From NCBI GenBank assembly GCA_028279155.1, contig JANQST010000578.1, forward strand, positions 1-18,951: DNA of 18,951 bases, read 5' to 3'. Both the position numbers and the translations under genes were made by a program. Position 1 is the stretch's first letter; every line of letters begins with the position of its first letter. Positions 1 to 7,208 of this stretch are shown here, in pieces. The notes beneath the pieces are model-generated. The model was given only the letters and a program-made list of their open reading frames with translations, was not told the origin of the DNA and did not search any database. Source of the stretch: Cyclobacteriaceae bacterium (lineage in GTDB: Bacteria > Bacteroidota > Bacteroidia > Cytophagales > Cyclobacteriaceae).

Positions 1-645
1 CTCGCGTTCATGTGCAAAATATAGTGATGGGATTTGGATCCGCTCCGCTAGTATGTATTGCCATACATCCATTTCTGTCCAGTTGCTAAGTGGAAATACA
101 CGAAAATGTTCTCCAAAATTGTGTTTGCCATTAAAAATATTCCAAAGCTCGGGTCGCTGGTTTTTAGGATCCCATTGTCCAAATTCATCTCGATGTGAAA
201 AGAATCTTTCCTTTGCTCGAGCCTTTTCTTCGTCACGTCTGGCTCCTCCGATGCATGCATCAAACTCGTTTTCTTCGATTGTATCTAATAGGGTGACTGT
301 TTGAATGACATTTCTACTTGCATTCTTCCCCTTTTCTTCGGCTGCTTTACCCTCGTCGATTGATTTCTGAACGAATCCAACCACCAGTCTTGCTCCCAAC
401 TCCTCAATTAGATCGTCTCTAAATTTCATAGTCTCCGGAAAATTATGACCCGTGTCAATATGTACCAATGGAAATGGGATTTTAGCAGGGTGAAAGGCTT
501 TTCTGGCCAAGTGTGTTACCACTATTGAGTCTTTTCCACCAGAAAACAAGATTGCTGGATTTTGAAACTGGGCTACCACCTCTCTTAATATATAGATTGA
601 CTCAGCCTCAAGTTCTTTTAAATGTGTGAGATTATAATTTTTCAT
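1..645 (-). CDS. cysD: Sulfate adenylyltransferase subunit 2 (CysD), partial, cut by the left edge
   Basis: This is the small subunit of ATP sulfurylase, which with the GTPase CysN makes adenylyl sulfate (APS) from ATP and sulfate in the cytoplasm. The reading frame is open from an ATG at 645-643 to the window edge, giving 215 residues of a protein normally about 300 long, so the C-terminus lies outside. Visible hallmarks are the PP-loop motif SGGKDS (about residues 35-40), HIDTGHNFPE (about 63-72), the GGARRDEEKARAKER segment and the NIFNGKH segment. It follows cysC by about 50 bases in the same direction, and that gap holds a C-rich/G-rich imperfect hairpin. CysN would be expected further left but is not seen. 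The position at the end of a nucleotide-sugar block suggests, without proving, that the activated sulfate decorates a polysaccharide rather than only feeding cysteine synthesis. Family identity is very secure. Confidence 0.95.
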   Translation of the reverse strand, partial: MKNYNLTHLKELEAESIYILREVVAQFQNPAILFSGGKDSIVVTHLARKAFHPAKIPFPLVHIDTGHNFPETMKFRDDLIEELGARLVVGFVQKSIDEGKAAEEKGKNASRNVIQTVTLLDTIEENEFDACIGGARRDEEKARAKERFFSHRDEFGQWDPKNQRPELWNIFNGKHNFGEHFRVFPLSNWTEMDVWQYILAERIQIPSLYFAHERE

Positions 646-655
646 TTTTACCAAC

Positions 656-682
656 ACCCTCACCCATCCAAAAAGGGAGGGA
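656..682. repeat. C-rich/G-rich imperfect hairpin between cysC and cysD
   Basis: A CCC-T (657-660) plus CCC (663-665) arm pairs with GGGAGGG (675-681), leaving a 2-base bulge and a 9-base A-rich loop. It is much more GC-rich than its surroundings. It resembles the hairpin near 2584-2604 and may belong to a small dispersed palindromic repeat family, or act as an intra-operon RNA structure. Function is unknown. Confidence 0.45.
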
Positions 683-695
683 AATTATACAAGGT

Positions 696-1298
696 CTAAA
701 TTTTTACTCGTGGTTCTATTTCTTCAATTAATTGATTAAGACAAGATTCCAAAGAATCCCGATTTGTGTCTACAACTAGGTCCGGGGTTTCGGGTGTTTC
801 GAAAGGAGAATCAATTCCCGTGAAATTCTTGATTTCGCCCGCTCTTGCTTTTTTATAAAGGCCTTTTACATCGCGTTTTTCACAAATTTCTAGAGGACAA
901 TCAACATGTATTTCAAAAAAATTTTCCTGTCCTACTAAATCTTTAGCAAATTTTCGATCAGATCGGAAAGGAGAAATAAAAGCTGTTAAAACTATCACTC
1001 CTGCATCAATAAATAATCGGGAGACTTCAGCAATCCTTCTAATATTCTCCTTACGACTCTCATTGGAAAAATCAAGATCCTTATTGAGTCCGGATCTAAT
1101 GTTATCTCCGTCGAGAATATATGTATAGTAGCCTTGATTAAAAAAATGGCTTTCAAGTGCACTTGCTAGGGTTGATTTCCCTGATCCAGACAGTCCTGTA
1201 AACCAAATCAAGTATGGCTTGAAACCATTTTTCTTGATACGGTCATCTGCCTTAATTACATGGGTGTGGGGGATTATATTTCTATTATAATCTTCCAT
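696..1298 (-). CDS. cysC: Adenylyl-sulfate kinase (APS kinase, CysC)
   Basis: Phosphorylates APS with ATP to give PAPS, the universal sulfuryl donor for sulfotransferases and also an intermediate of sulfate reduction; cytoplasmic. The 200-residue product is full length. It has the P-loop GLSGSGKST (about residues 35-43), LDGDNIRSGLN (about 62-72), the LTAFISPFRSDR segment with the family's active-site serine (about S109), and the lid-region sequence KGLYKKARAGEIKNFTG. The ATG at 1298 was chosen; a TTG one codon earlier is the only other option nearby. The start lies inside the end of the upstream dehydrogenase gene (14-base overlap), which suggests translational coupling, so sulfate activation is tied to nucleotide-sugar production. 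CysD follows downstream. There is no fused CysN or ATP-sulfurylase domain. Identity is secure; use in polysaccharide sulfation is inferred from the neighbourhood. Confidence 0.96.
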   Translation of the reverse strand: MEDYNRNIIPHTHVIKADDRIKKNGFKPYLIWFTGLSGSGKSTLASALESHFFNQGYYTYILDGDNIRSGLNKDLDFSNESRKENIRRIAEVSRLFIDAGVIVLTAFISPFRSDRKFAKDLVGQENFFEIHVDCPLEICEKRDVKGLYKKARAGEIKNFTGIDSPFETPETPDLVVDTNRDSLESCLNQLIEEIEPRVKI

Positions 1299-2538
1299 CA
1301 ACGATGTGTTTATCTAAAATACTTTTGACATCAAAGACCACAGAAGCCCTACTCCTTAGATCGCTCCAGTCAAGATTCATAAACTCATTATGTGCAACTG
1401 CATGAATAATTGCATCATAGTCTTTAGAAATTTTGTTCAAAAGTTTAATTCCATACTCTTCTTCAACGTCAGTTGGATTAGCATTGGGATCATAAACATC
1501 TACCAAGATCTTATACGATATGAGCTCATAATAAATATCAATAACTCGCGTATTCCGAATATCAGGACAATTCTCTTTAAAGGTAAACCCAAGAATGAGG
1601 ACTTTAGATTCTTTAGAAAACTTCTCCTTTTGGGCCAGCAATTTGATAACTCTTTGAGCCACGTATGCACCCATCGAATCGTTTATTTTTCTTCCGGATA
1701 GTATGACCTGAGGGTGATGCCCCACAGACTCTGCTTTTTGTGTTAAGTAATACGGATCCACGCCTATGCAATGTCCTCCAACAAGACCAGGTCTGAAATG
1801 CAGAAAGTTCCATTTTGTTCCAGCTGCTTCAAGTACTTCAGATGTATCAATTTCCAATCGATCAAAAATTAATGAAAGCTCATTCACAAAAGCAATATTG
1901 ATATCCCGCTGCGAATTCTCAATAACTTTTGCCGCTTCCGCAACTTTGATCGATGAAGCTTTGTGTGTGCCTGCATCAATAAATGACTTGTAATATCCGT
2001 CTACCAGCTCCGCGACCTCAGGAGTACTACCACTTGTAACCTTTAAAATATTGTTTATTCGGTGTTCCTTATCACCAGGATTGATGCGCTCAGGTGAATA
2101 CCCGCAATAAAAGTCTTCGTTAAACTTTAAGTCGCTTGTCTCTTCAAGAATTGGCACACAAACTTCTTCGGTACATCCAGGAAAAACGGTTGACTCGTAT
2201 ACCACAACATTTCCTTTACTTAAAATAGATCCAACACTAGTAGATGCAGTACGAAGTGCACTTAGGTCGGGTGTTTTGTTTTCATTAACGGGAGTGGGAA
2301 CTGTGACAATATAGAAATTACATTCAGAAAGGTCAGTAATACTTGATGTGAAGGTCAGGTGAATCGAATTATCGAGCTCTTCACGTGATACCTCAAGGGT
2401 ATGATCCTCTCCTTCAATTAATTCTGATATCCGTTTTGAGTTAATATCAAATCCCAAAGTATGATGATGCCGCCCGCTAGCCACAGCTAGTGGTAGACCA
2501 ACATATCCCAGTCCAATTATTCCCACTTGATATTCCAC
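1285..2538 (-). CDS. tviB: UDP-N-acetylhexosamine 6-dehydrogenase, TviB/WbpO type
   Basis: NAD-dependent four-electron oxidation of UDP-GlcNAc or UDP-GalNAc at C6, giving the uronate used in Vi antigen and Pseudomonas O6-type O-antigens. The 417 residues show an N-terminal Rossmann motif GLGYVGLPLA (about 9-18), VYESTVFPGCTEE (about 113-125), GYSPERINPGDK (about 146-157), a conserved EAAKVIENSQRDINIAF helix (about 201-217) and the catalytic-cysteine loop GGHCIGVDPYYLT (Cys about 257). The loop matches TviB/WbpO rather than UDP-glucose dehydrogenase (GGxCFPKD) or WecC. GTG at 2538 is the earliest possible start: an in-frame TAA lies three codons upstream. A TAAGGA sequence sits only about 3 bases before it. 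The gene probably works with the WbpP/TviC-type epimerase at 6114-7070 to give UDP-GalNAcA. Substrate preference (GlcNAc or GalNAc) cannot be decided here. Confidence 0.9.
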   Translation of the reverse strand: MEYQVGIIGLGYVGLPLAVASGRHHHTLGFDINSKRISELIEGEDHTLEVSREELDNSIHLTFTSSITDLSECNFYIVTVPTPVNENKTPDLSALRTASTSVGSILSKGNVVVYESTVFPGCTEEVCVPILEETSDLKFNEDFYCGYSPERINPGDKEHRINNILKVTSGSTPEVAELVDGYYKSFIDAGTHKASSIKVAEAAKVIENSQRDINIAFVNELSLIFDRLEIDTSEVLEAAGTKWNFLHFRPGLVGGHCIGVDPYYLTQKAESVGHHPQVILSGRKINDSMGAYVAQRVIKLLAQKEKFSKESKVLILGFTFKENCPDIRNTRVIDIYYELISYKILVDVYDPNANPTDVEEEYGIKLLNKISKDYDAIIHAVAHNEFMNLDWSDLRSRASVVFDVKSILDKHIVDGRL

Positions 2539-2583
2539 GGATCCTTAAAATTAGGCCGGCAAAAATAGGTGAAAAAAGGCCGA

Positions 2584-2604
2584 CCCCCAACCCTTCTGGG
2601 GAGG
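2584..2604. repeat. C-rich/G-rich imperfect hairpin between the UXS and tviB genes
   Basis: A run of C (2584-2588) pairs with GGGG (2598-2601) across a 9-base loop, followed by AGG and an AT-rich tail. It lies in a 106-base gap inside the putative operon. It resembles the hairpin at 656-682 (ACCC, then CA, then CCC, loop, GGGAGG, then AT-rich). It could be a dispersed palindromic repeat or an mRNA structure; it lacks the immediate T-run of a classic terminator. Confidence 0.4.
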
Positions 2605-2644
2605 ATTAATATCTACAAATTCAGAAACTGGGGATACCTTTCGT

Positions 2645-3592
2645 TTAGGCGAGCACTTTCTGTTGAAAGTACTCAAGTGTCGGCTTTAACCCCTCAGCTC
2701 GAGTGAATTGAGGCTCCCAATCCAGTATTTTTTTTGCAAGAGCAATATCAGGTTTTCTTTGTTTCGGGTCATCCTTGGGAAGATCCTTGTAAATAATCTT
2801 TGATTTGCTTTTTGTGATTCGAATTATTTCTTCTCCAAACTCCCTAACTGTAATTTCTTCGGTATTTCCAATGTTTACCGGTTGAACATAATCACTGTGC
2901 AGTAGTCGAAATATTCCTTCGATCAGGTCGTCAACATAGGTGAAGGATCTTGTCTGAGAACCATCGCCGAATGCAGTTAGATCTTCGCCTTTTAGGGCTT
3001 GTGAAATAAAGGTTGGTAAAACTCTGCCATCATCCAATCTCATACGAGGGCCGAATGTGTTGAATATCCGAACGATACGTGTTTCAAGTCCGTGATAGGT
3101 GTGATAAGCCATTGTAATGGCCTCTTGGAATCTTTTAGCTTCGTCATAGACACCCCGAGGACCAACAGGATTGACATTCCCCCAATAATCCTCCGGTTGC
3201 GGATGTATTTGTGGATCACCGTAAACCTCTGATGTTGAAGCAATAAGCATTCTAGCTCCCTTATCCTTAGCAAGACCTAGGCAATTGAGAGTGCCTAATG
3301 AACCAACCTTCATTGTTTGGATTGGCATCTTTAAATAATCAATAGGGCTCGCAGGAGAAGCAAAATGTAGAATATAATCAAGCTCTCCTGAGACATGAAC
3401 ATACTTAGAAACATCATGATGAGCAAATTCAAAGTCCGGATGGGCCATTAAGTGACCGATATTTTCAATATCCCCAGTAAGTAGGTTATCCATAGCTACC
3501 ACCTTACAACCTTCTTTGATGAAACGATCACATAAATGTGAACCAAGGAACCCGGCTCCTCCGGTTATTAGTACTTTCTTTTTACTTATCAA
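2645..3592 (-). CDS. UDP-glucuronate decarboxylase (UDP-xylose synthase-like SDR)
   Basis: Extended short-chain dehydrogenase that would convert UDP-glucuronate to UDP-xylose through a tightly bound NAD; cytoplasmic. The 315 residues carry TGGAGFLGSH (about 10-19), the UXS hallmark HFASPASPIDYLKMPIQT (about 76-93), the active-site STSEVYGDP (about 119-127), the YDEAK Tyr/Lys pair (about Tyr149, Lys153) and RIFNTFGPRMRLDDGRV, all typical of UXS rather than of generic epimerases. The only usable start is TTG at 3592: an in-frame TAG lies four codons upstream and the next Met is after the NAD-binding motif, so a non-ATG start is well supported, with AGG just upstream. It sits 21 bases after rfbC. 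A UDP-glucose 6-dehydrogenase to make its substrate is not present here; the neighbouring dehydrogenase is of the HexNAc type. Family identity is strong. Confidence 0.92.
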   Translation of the reverse strand: MISKKKVLITGGAGFLGSHLCDRFIKEGCKVVAMDNLLTGDIENIGHLMAHPDFEFAHHDVSKYVHVSGELDYILHFASPASPIDYLKMPIQTMKVGSLGTLNCLGLAKDKGARMLIASTSEVYGDPQIHPQPEDYWGNVNPVGPRGVYDEAKRFQEAITMAYHTYHGLETRIVRIFNTFGPRMRLDDGRVLPTFISQALKGEDLTAFGDGSQTRSFTYVDDLIEGIFRLLHSDYVQPVNIGNTEEITVREFGEEIIRITKSKSKIIYKDLPKDDPKQRKPDIALAKKILDWEPQFTRAEGLKPTLEYFQQKVLA

Positions 3593-3613
3593 AACCTGTT
3601 TCTATGATCAATA

Positions 3614-4165
3614 TTAAAAATCAAAATTACATTCATTTAACGCTGGCAAATTTTTATCTTTTTCTGATAGAACTATTTTTTCATCTGAAATCCCCCAACC
3701 AATCCCAATTTCCGGATCGTTATATCTAATACCAGTATCATGTTCTCGCGAATAAAGTTCATCTGTTTGGTACATAAGCTTTGCATTATCGGATAGAACT
3801 AAAAATCCGTGAGCCATACCTTTTGGGATGTAGAATTGCTTTTTATTTATTGCCGACAACCGCACCATTGCAAATTGACCATAGGTTGGCGATGCTTTTC
3901 TCAAATCCACAGCTACATCTAAAACTTCACCTTCAATGCATGATACCAATTTTGCCTGGGATTTAGGGGCTCTTTGGAAGTGAAGGCCACGTAACACTCC
4001 TTTAGATGATCTCGATTGATTAATCTGCTTCACATCAAAATCAACACCAGTTGCGTTCTCAAATTTTATTTTATTAAATCCCTCGTAAAAATAGCCTCGT
4101 TCATCTTCAAAGACATCTGGTTCAATTACCCAACAATCATTCAGGTTGGTTTTCTCAGCCTTCAT
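3614..4165 (-). CDS. rfbC: dTDP-4-dehydrorhamnose 3,5-epimerase (RfbC/RmlC)
   Basis: Epimerizes C3 and C5 of dTDP-4-keto-6-deoxy-glucose, giving dTDP-4-keto-L-rhamnose; a cupin-fold cytoplasmic enzyme. The 183-residue length is normal. Recognisable elements are the N-terminal PDVFEDERGYFYE, RGLHFQ with the catalytic His (about 62), IEGEVLDVAVDLRK, IPKGMAHGFLVLS, and YNDPEIGIGW, with the likely catalytic Tyr near 132 and an Asp near 170. The ATG at 4165 lies within the last codons of rfbA (11-base overlap), so the two are probably translationally coupled. The expected partner rfbD is not in the window, so the final L-rhamnose step must be encoded elsewhere or replaced by another enzyme. Confidence 0.96.
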   Translation of the reverse strand: MKAEKTNLNDCWVIEPDVFEDERGYFYEGFNKIKFENATGVDFDVKQINQSRSSKGVLRGLHFQRAPKSQAKLVSCIEGEVLDVAVDLRKASPTYGQFAMVRLSAINKKQFYIPKGMAHGFLVLSDNAKLMYQTDELYSREHDTGIRYNDPEIGIGWGISDEKIVLSEKDKNLPALNECNFDF

Positions 4166-5024
4166 TCCTCAATACATTTTTGAGATACAGACCATATCCA
4201 CTCTTTTCCAAGGGTCTTGCCAAAGCTGATAACTGATCTGCATCAATAAAATCCATTTTGTAGGCTACTTCCTCTATACAACCTACTTTAAGACCTTGTC
4301 TTTCTTCTATTAATTGTACGAAATTACTTGCCTGCATCAATGAAGAAAAGGTACCTGTGTCAAGCCAGGCAGTCCCCCTATCAAAAACCTGGACCTTTAA
4401 CTTTCCCTTTTGAAGGTATTGATTGTTTATTTCAGTAATCTCAAACTCACCTCTTTGACTAGGCTCTATAGCTTTGGCTATTTCAACTACTTCATTGTCA
4501 TAGAAGTAAAGGCCAGGCACAGCATAGCTTGACTTTGGGTTCGAAGGCTTTTCTTCAATTGAAATCGCCTTTTTATGCTCGTCGAATTCGACTACACCAT
4601 ATCTCTGCGGATCACTAACATGATATGCAAAAATAATTCCTCCATTGGGATCTACACATGCTTGTATCTTCTTAGACAATCCAGACGCATAAAAGATATT
4701 GTCCCCAAGAATCAAGGACACACTATTATCCCCAATAAAATTTTCGCCAATAAGAAATGCTTCTGCTAAACCTTTTGGTTCTTCTTGAACTTCGTATGAA
4801 AAACTGCAGCCCAATTTGGATCCATCCCCTAGCAAGTTTTCAAATAGTGGCAAATCTCTTGGTGTGCTAATAATCAAGATTTCATTTATCCCAGCAAGCA
4901 TTAATGTAGAAAGCGGATAGTAGATCATTGGCTTATCGTATACAGGCAATATCTGCTTGCTTACAGTATAAGTAAGTGGGTGTAATCGTGTGCCAGAACC
5001 GCCGGCTAGAATGATCCCCTTCAT
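4155..5024 (-). CDS. rfbA: Glucose-1-phosphate thymidylyltransferase (RfbA/RmlA)
   Basis: Makes dTDP-glucose from glucose-1-phosphate and dTTP, the entry step to dTDP-deoxysugars; cytoplasmic. At 289 residues it has the usual length. Visible are the nucleotide-binding GGSGTRLHPLT (about 8-18), SKQILPVYDKPMIYYPLS (about 22-39), LILGDNIFYASGL, EEKPSNPKSSYAVPGLYFYD, the RGEFEITEIN segment and GTAWLDTGTFSSL, the standard RfbA set. It starts with ATG at 5024, 44 bases after rfbB, and overlaps rfbC at its end. The gene order here is B-A-C. Identity is secure. Confidence 0.97.
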   Translation of the reverse strand: MKGIILAGGSGTRLHPLTYTVSKQILPVYDKPMIYYPLSTLMLAGINEILIISTPRDLPLFENLLGDGSKLGCSFSYEVQEEPKGLAEAFLIGENFIGDNSVSLILGDNIFYASGLSKKIQACVDPNGGIIFAYHVSDPQRYGVVEFDEHKKAISIEEKPSNPKSSYAVPGLYFYDNEVVEIAKAIEPSQRGEFEITEINNQYLQKGKLKVQVFDRGTAWLDTGTFSSLMQASNFVQLIEERQGLKVGCIEEVAYKMDFIDADQLSALARPLEKSGYGLYLKNVLRNEG

Positions 5025-5068
5025 GAAAATTGATTTTGGTTTGAAGAATTTAGATTGAAGATTTCCAT

Positions 5069-6133
5069 CTATGTTTTTGAATAATGCTCCTTGTAATATT
5101 TCATGTATTCTCCAGAAGTAACGTCTTCAAGCCATTTTTCATTTTCTAAGTACCAATCGACAGTTTTTTCAAGGCCTTCTTCAAAGGTGACTGAAGGTCT
5201 CCAATTCAGTTCTTTCGAAAGTTTAGATGCATCAATCGCATATCTTAAATCATGACCTGCGCGATCTTTCACAAATGTGATCAATTTTCGTGATGTTCCT
5301 TTTTCATTGTCCAATTTCTTGTCCATCAAGTCACAAAGAAATTCAACTAAGTCTATGTTTTTCCACTCGTTAAACCCACCAATATTATAGGTCTCTCCAC
5401 TCCGTCCTTTCTCAAAAATCAATTTAATTGCAGCAGCATGATCCTCAACATATAACCAGTCACGTATGTTTTCACCCTTGCCGTAAACTGGTAGAGATTC
5501 CTTCTTTTTTATATTATTAATCAATAATGGTATCAGTTTCTCTGGGAAATGATTTGGGCCGTAGTTATTAGAACAATTAGAAATCACATAGGGAAGCTCA
5601 TATGTATTTCCGTACGCTCTTACAAAGTGATCCGAAGATGCCTTTGATGAAGAATATGGAGATTTAGGGTCATAAGGAGTTTTTTCAGTAAATAATCCTT
5701 CTTCGTCCAAAGACCCATACACTTCGTCAGTAGAGATGTGGTAAAATAGTTTGTTCTTTCCTTCCTTCCAGTTATTTTTTGCAACTTCCAATAGTGTAAG
5801 CGTACCTATAACATTTGTCTGAGCAAACTCTAATGGATTCGAAATGGATCTATCCACATGAGATTCAGCCGCTAAATGAACTATTCCATCAAAATCATGA
5901 TCCTTAAATAGCTGATGGACTAGATCTTCGTCACATATATCACCTTTCACAAATTCATAGTTGGATTCATTCTCAATATCCCTCAAGTTATCAAGATTAC
6001 CAGCATAAGTTAACTTGTCAAGGTTTATAACATAATAATTTGAATCCTTAACAAACCTCCTAACAACATGGGAACCAATAAAACCTGCTCCTCCAGTTAT
6101 CAAAATTCTCCGACTATCGTTCGATGAACTCAT
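5069..6133 (-). CDS. rfbB: dTDP-glucose 4,6-dehydratase (RfbB/RmlB)
   Basis: NAD-dependent dehydratase converting dTDP-glucose to dTDP-4-keto-6-deoxy-glucose, second step of the dTDP-deoxysugar route. The 354 residues show TGGAGFIGSHV (about 13-23), NLDKLTYAGN (about 37-46), HLAAESHVDRSI (about 86-97), the catalytic STDEVYG with the Asp/Glu acid-base pair (about 136-137), YSSSK (Tyr160, Lys164), NNYGPNHFPEKLIP and GKGENIRDWLYVEDH. The ATG at 6133 was preferred to an in-frame TTG at 6151 because it sits directly before the Rossmann strand. It overlaps the end of the epimerase gene by 20 bases (38 with the TTG), which points to coupled translation. Very secure identity. Confidence 0.96.
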   Translation of the reverse strand: MSSSNDSRRILITGGAGFIGSHVVRRFVKDSNYYVINLDKLTYAGNLDNLRDIENESNYEFVKGDICDEDLVHQLFKDHDFDGIVHLAAESHVDRSISNPLEFAQTNVIGTLTLLEVAKNNWKEGKNKLFYHISTDEVYGSLDEEGLFTEKTPYDPKSPYSSSKASSDHFVRAYGNTYELPYVISNCSNNYGPNHFPEKLIPLLINNIKKKESLPVYGKGENIRDWLYVEDHAAAIKLIFEKGRSGETYNIGGFNEWKNIDLVEFLCDLMDKKLDNEKGTSRKLITFVKDRAGHDLRYAIDASKLSKELNWRPSVTFEEGLEKTVDWYLENEKWLEDVTSGEYMKYYKEHYSKT

Positions 6134-7070
6134 GCTTTTTATACCATTCAATCGTTAATTTCAGCCCATCTTTGATAGGATACTTCGGCTTATAATCTAA
6201 GTATTTCTCTGTATTTGAAATATCTGCAAGACTATGTTTCACATCACCTTCCCTTTCATCTCTATACACTGGGTCAATTTGAGTCCCCTCAATCTCATTA
6301 AGATAGTTTACCAACTCGTTGAGCGTTGTACTTTGACCGCATGCAACATTATATATCTTGTTGTAGTTCACAACATCTGATTCTAAGGCCTTAATAATTG
6401 CTTGGACAGCATTCGCCACAAAAGTAAAATCTCTGCTATGATTTCCATCTCCATTTATTTGAGGTTTTTTATTCGAAAGAATAGCATTAATGAATAATGG
6501 TATTACTGCAGCATACGATCCATTAGGATCTTGTCTCGGACCAAACACATTGAAATACCTCAAACCGATTGAATTTAGACCGTATACACGGTGAAAAACC
6601 TCAGCATATAATTCATTCACCAACTTAGTCACGGCATAAGGAGATAATGGCTTACCAATTTTCTCCTCTTTCTTTGGCAATTCAACAGAGTCTCCGTAAG
6701 TCGAGGAGGAAGCGGCATAAACCACCCTTTGAATTCCATTGTCCACACATGCTTTAAAAACATTCAACGTCCCTTCAATATTAACGCGATTAGTTGTTAA
6801 GGGATCTTTAATTGACCTGGGAACAGATCCAAGTGCAGCCTGATGAGAGACCGCATATGCCCCATTTGAGGCCTGCAATAAGAGTTGAAAATCCAGGATG
6901 TCGCCTTCAATGAATTCAAAGTTTTTACTACCAACAAATTCTTGAATATTTTTTTTAAATCCAGTTGATAAGTTATCGATGCAAACAACATGATAATTTC
7001 TTTCTAGAAGTGCCTCAATTAAATTCGACCCAATGAATCCAGCTCCTCCCGTTACTAGAATTTTTTTCAT
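6114..7070 (-). CDS. wbpP: UDP-N-acetylglucosamine 4-epimerase-like SDR (WbpP/TviC type)
   Basis: Interconverts UDP-GlcNAc and UDP-GalNAc (or the corresponding uronates) at C4. The 318-residue extended SDR has TGGAGFIGSNLIE (about 7-19), the WbpP/TviC-typical HQAALGSVPRSIKDP (about 76-90), ASSSTYGD (about 120-127), SPYAVTK with Tyr145 and Lys149, RYFNVFGPRQDPNGSYAAVIP, INGDGNHSRDF, and YRDEREGDVKHSLADIS near the C-terminus. These match WbpP/TviC closely and not GalE. It starts with ATG at 7070 and is the first gene of the leftward block, so its upstream region (7071-7208) should hold the operon promoter, although no clear TAnnTTTG was found on that strand. With the TviB-type enzyme it completes a UDP-GalNAcA pathway. 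Exact substrate is inferred. Confidence 0.88.
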   Translation of the reverse strand: MKKILVTGGAGFIGSNLIEALLERNYHVVCIDNLSTGFKKNIQEFVGSKNFEFIEGDILDFQLLLQASNGAYAVSHQAALGSVPRSIKDPLTTNRVNIEGTLNVFKACVDNGIQRVVYAASSSTYGDSVELPKKEEKIGKPLSPYAVTKLVNELYAEVFHRVYGLNSIGLRYFNVFGPRQDPNGSYAAVIPLFINAILSNKKPQINGDGNHSRDFTFVANAVQAIIKALESDVVNYNKIYNVACGQSTTLNELVNYLNEIEGTQIDPVYRDEREGDVKHSLADISNTEKYLDYKPKYPIKDGLKLTIEWYKKHEFIER

Positions 7071-7170
7071 TGCTTAATAAAATTAAAACTCATTGGTTCA
7101 ATTCGAATACTTAGAAAAAATGTTGTGCAGCTCAACTTTTTGCTCCCGTACCGCAAAACAAATCAACTTT

Positions 7171-7181
7171 CGGAAATTCCG
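7171..7181. promoter_or_regulatory. Small hyphenated palindrome in the divergent intergenic region
   Basis: CGGAA-A-TTCCG, perfect 5-base arms around one base, lies 15 bases upstream of the TAnnTTTG element before ccmB and about 100 bases before the leftward epimerase gene. The position suits a regulator site, but an 11-base palindrome can arise by chance, so this is tentative. Confidence 0.2.
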
Positions 7182-7196
7182 ATAGTGTTTTGAAAC

Positions 7197-7204
7197 TACT
7201 TTTG
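7197..7204 (+). promoter_or_regulatory. Bacteroidota-type -7 promoter element upstream of ccmB
   Basis: TACTTTTG is an exact match to the Bacteroidota sigma-A -7 consensus TAnnTTTG. No convincing TTG-type -33 box is seen at the usual distance. It ends only 4 bases before the GTG start at 7209, so a normal transcription start would fall at or just inside the start codon, implying a leaderless or very short-leader mRNA. Confidence 0.5.
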
Positions 7205-7208
7205 CGTT

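Noticed and set aside
53..304. Plus-strand 83-residue open frame at the left edge
   Set aside because: It is antisense to cysD, whose motifs (SGGKDS, GGARRDEEKA) prove the minus-strand frame.
1390..1701. Plus-strand 103-residue open frame antisense to the TviB-type dehydrogenase gene
   Set aside because: It lies wholly within a strongly conserved gene on the other strand and its product has no recognisable features.
5025..5068. Approximate tandem repeat of TTGAAGA-like units between rfbA and rfbB
   Set aside because: Two imperfect short AT-rich units in a 44-base gap; not distinguishable from chance.
6134..6151. TTG at 6151 as the rfbB start
   Set aside because: An ATG six codons later (6133) starts just before the Rossmann strand and overlaps the upstream gene less. 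The TTG adds residues not typical of the family.
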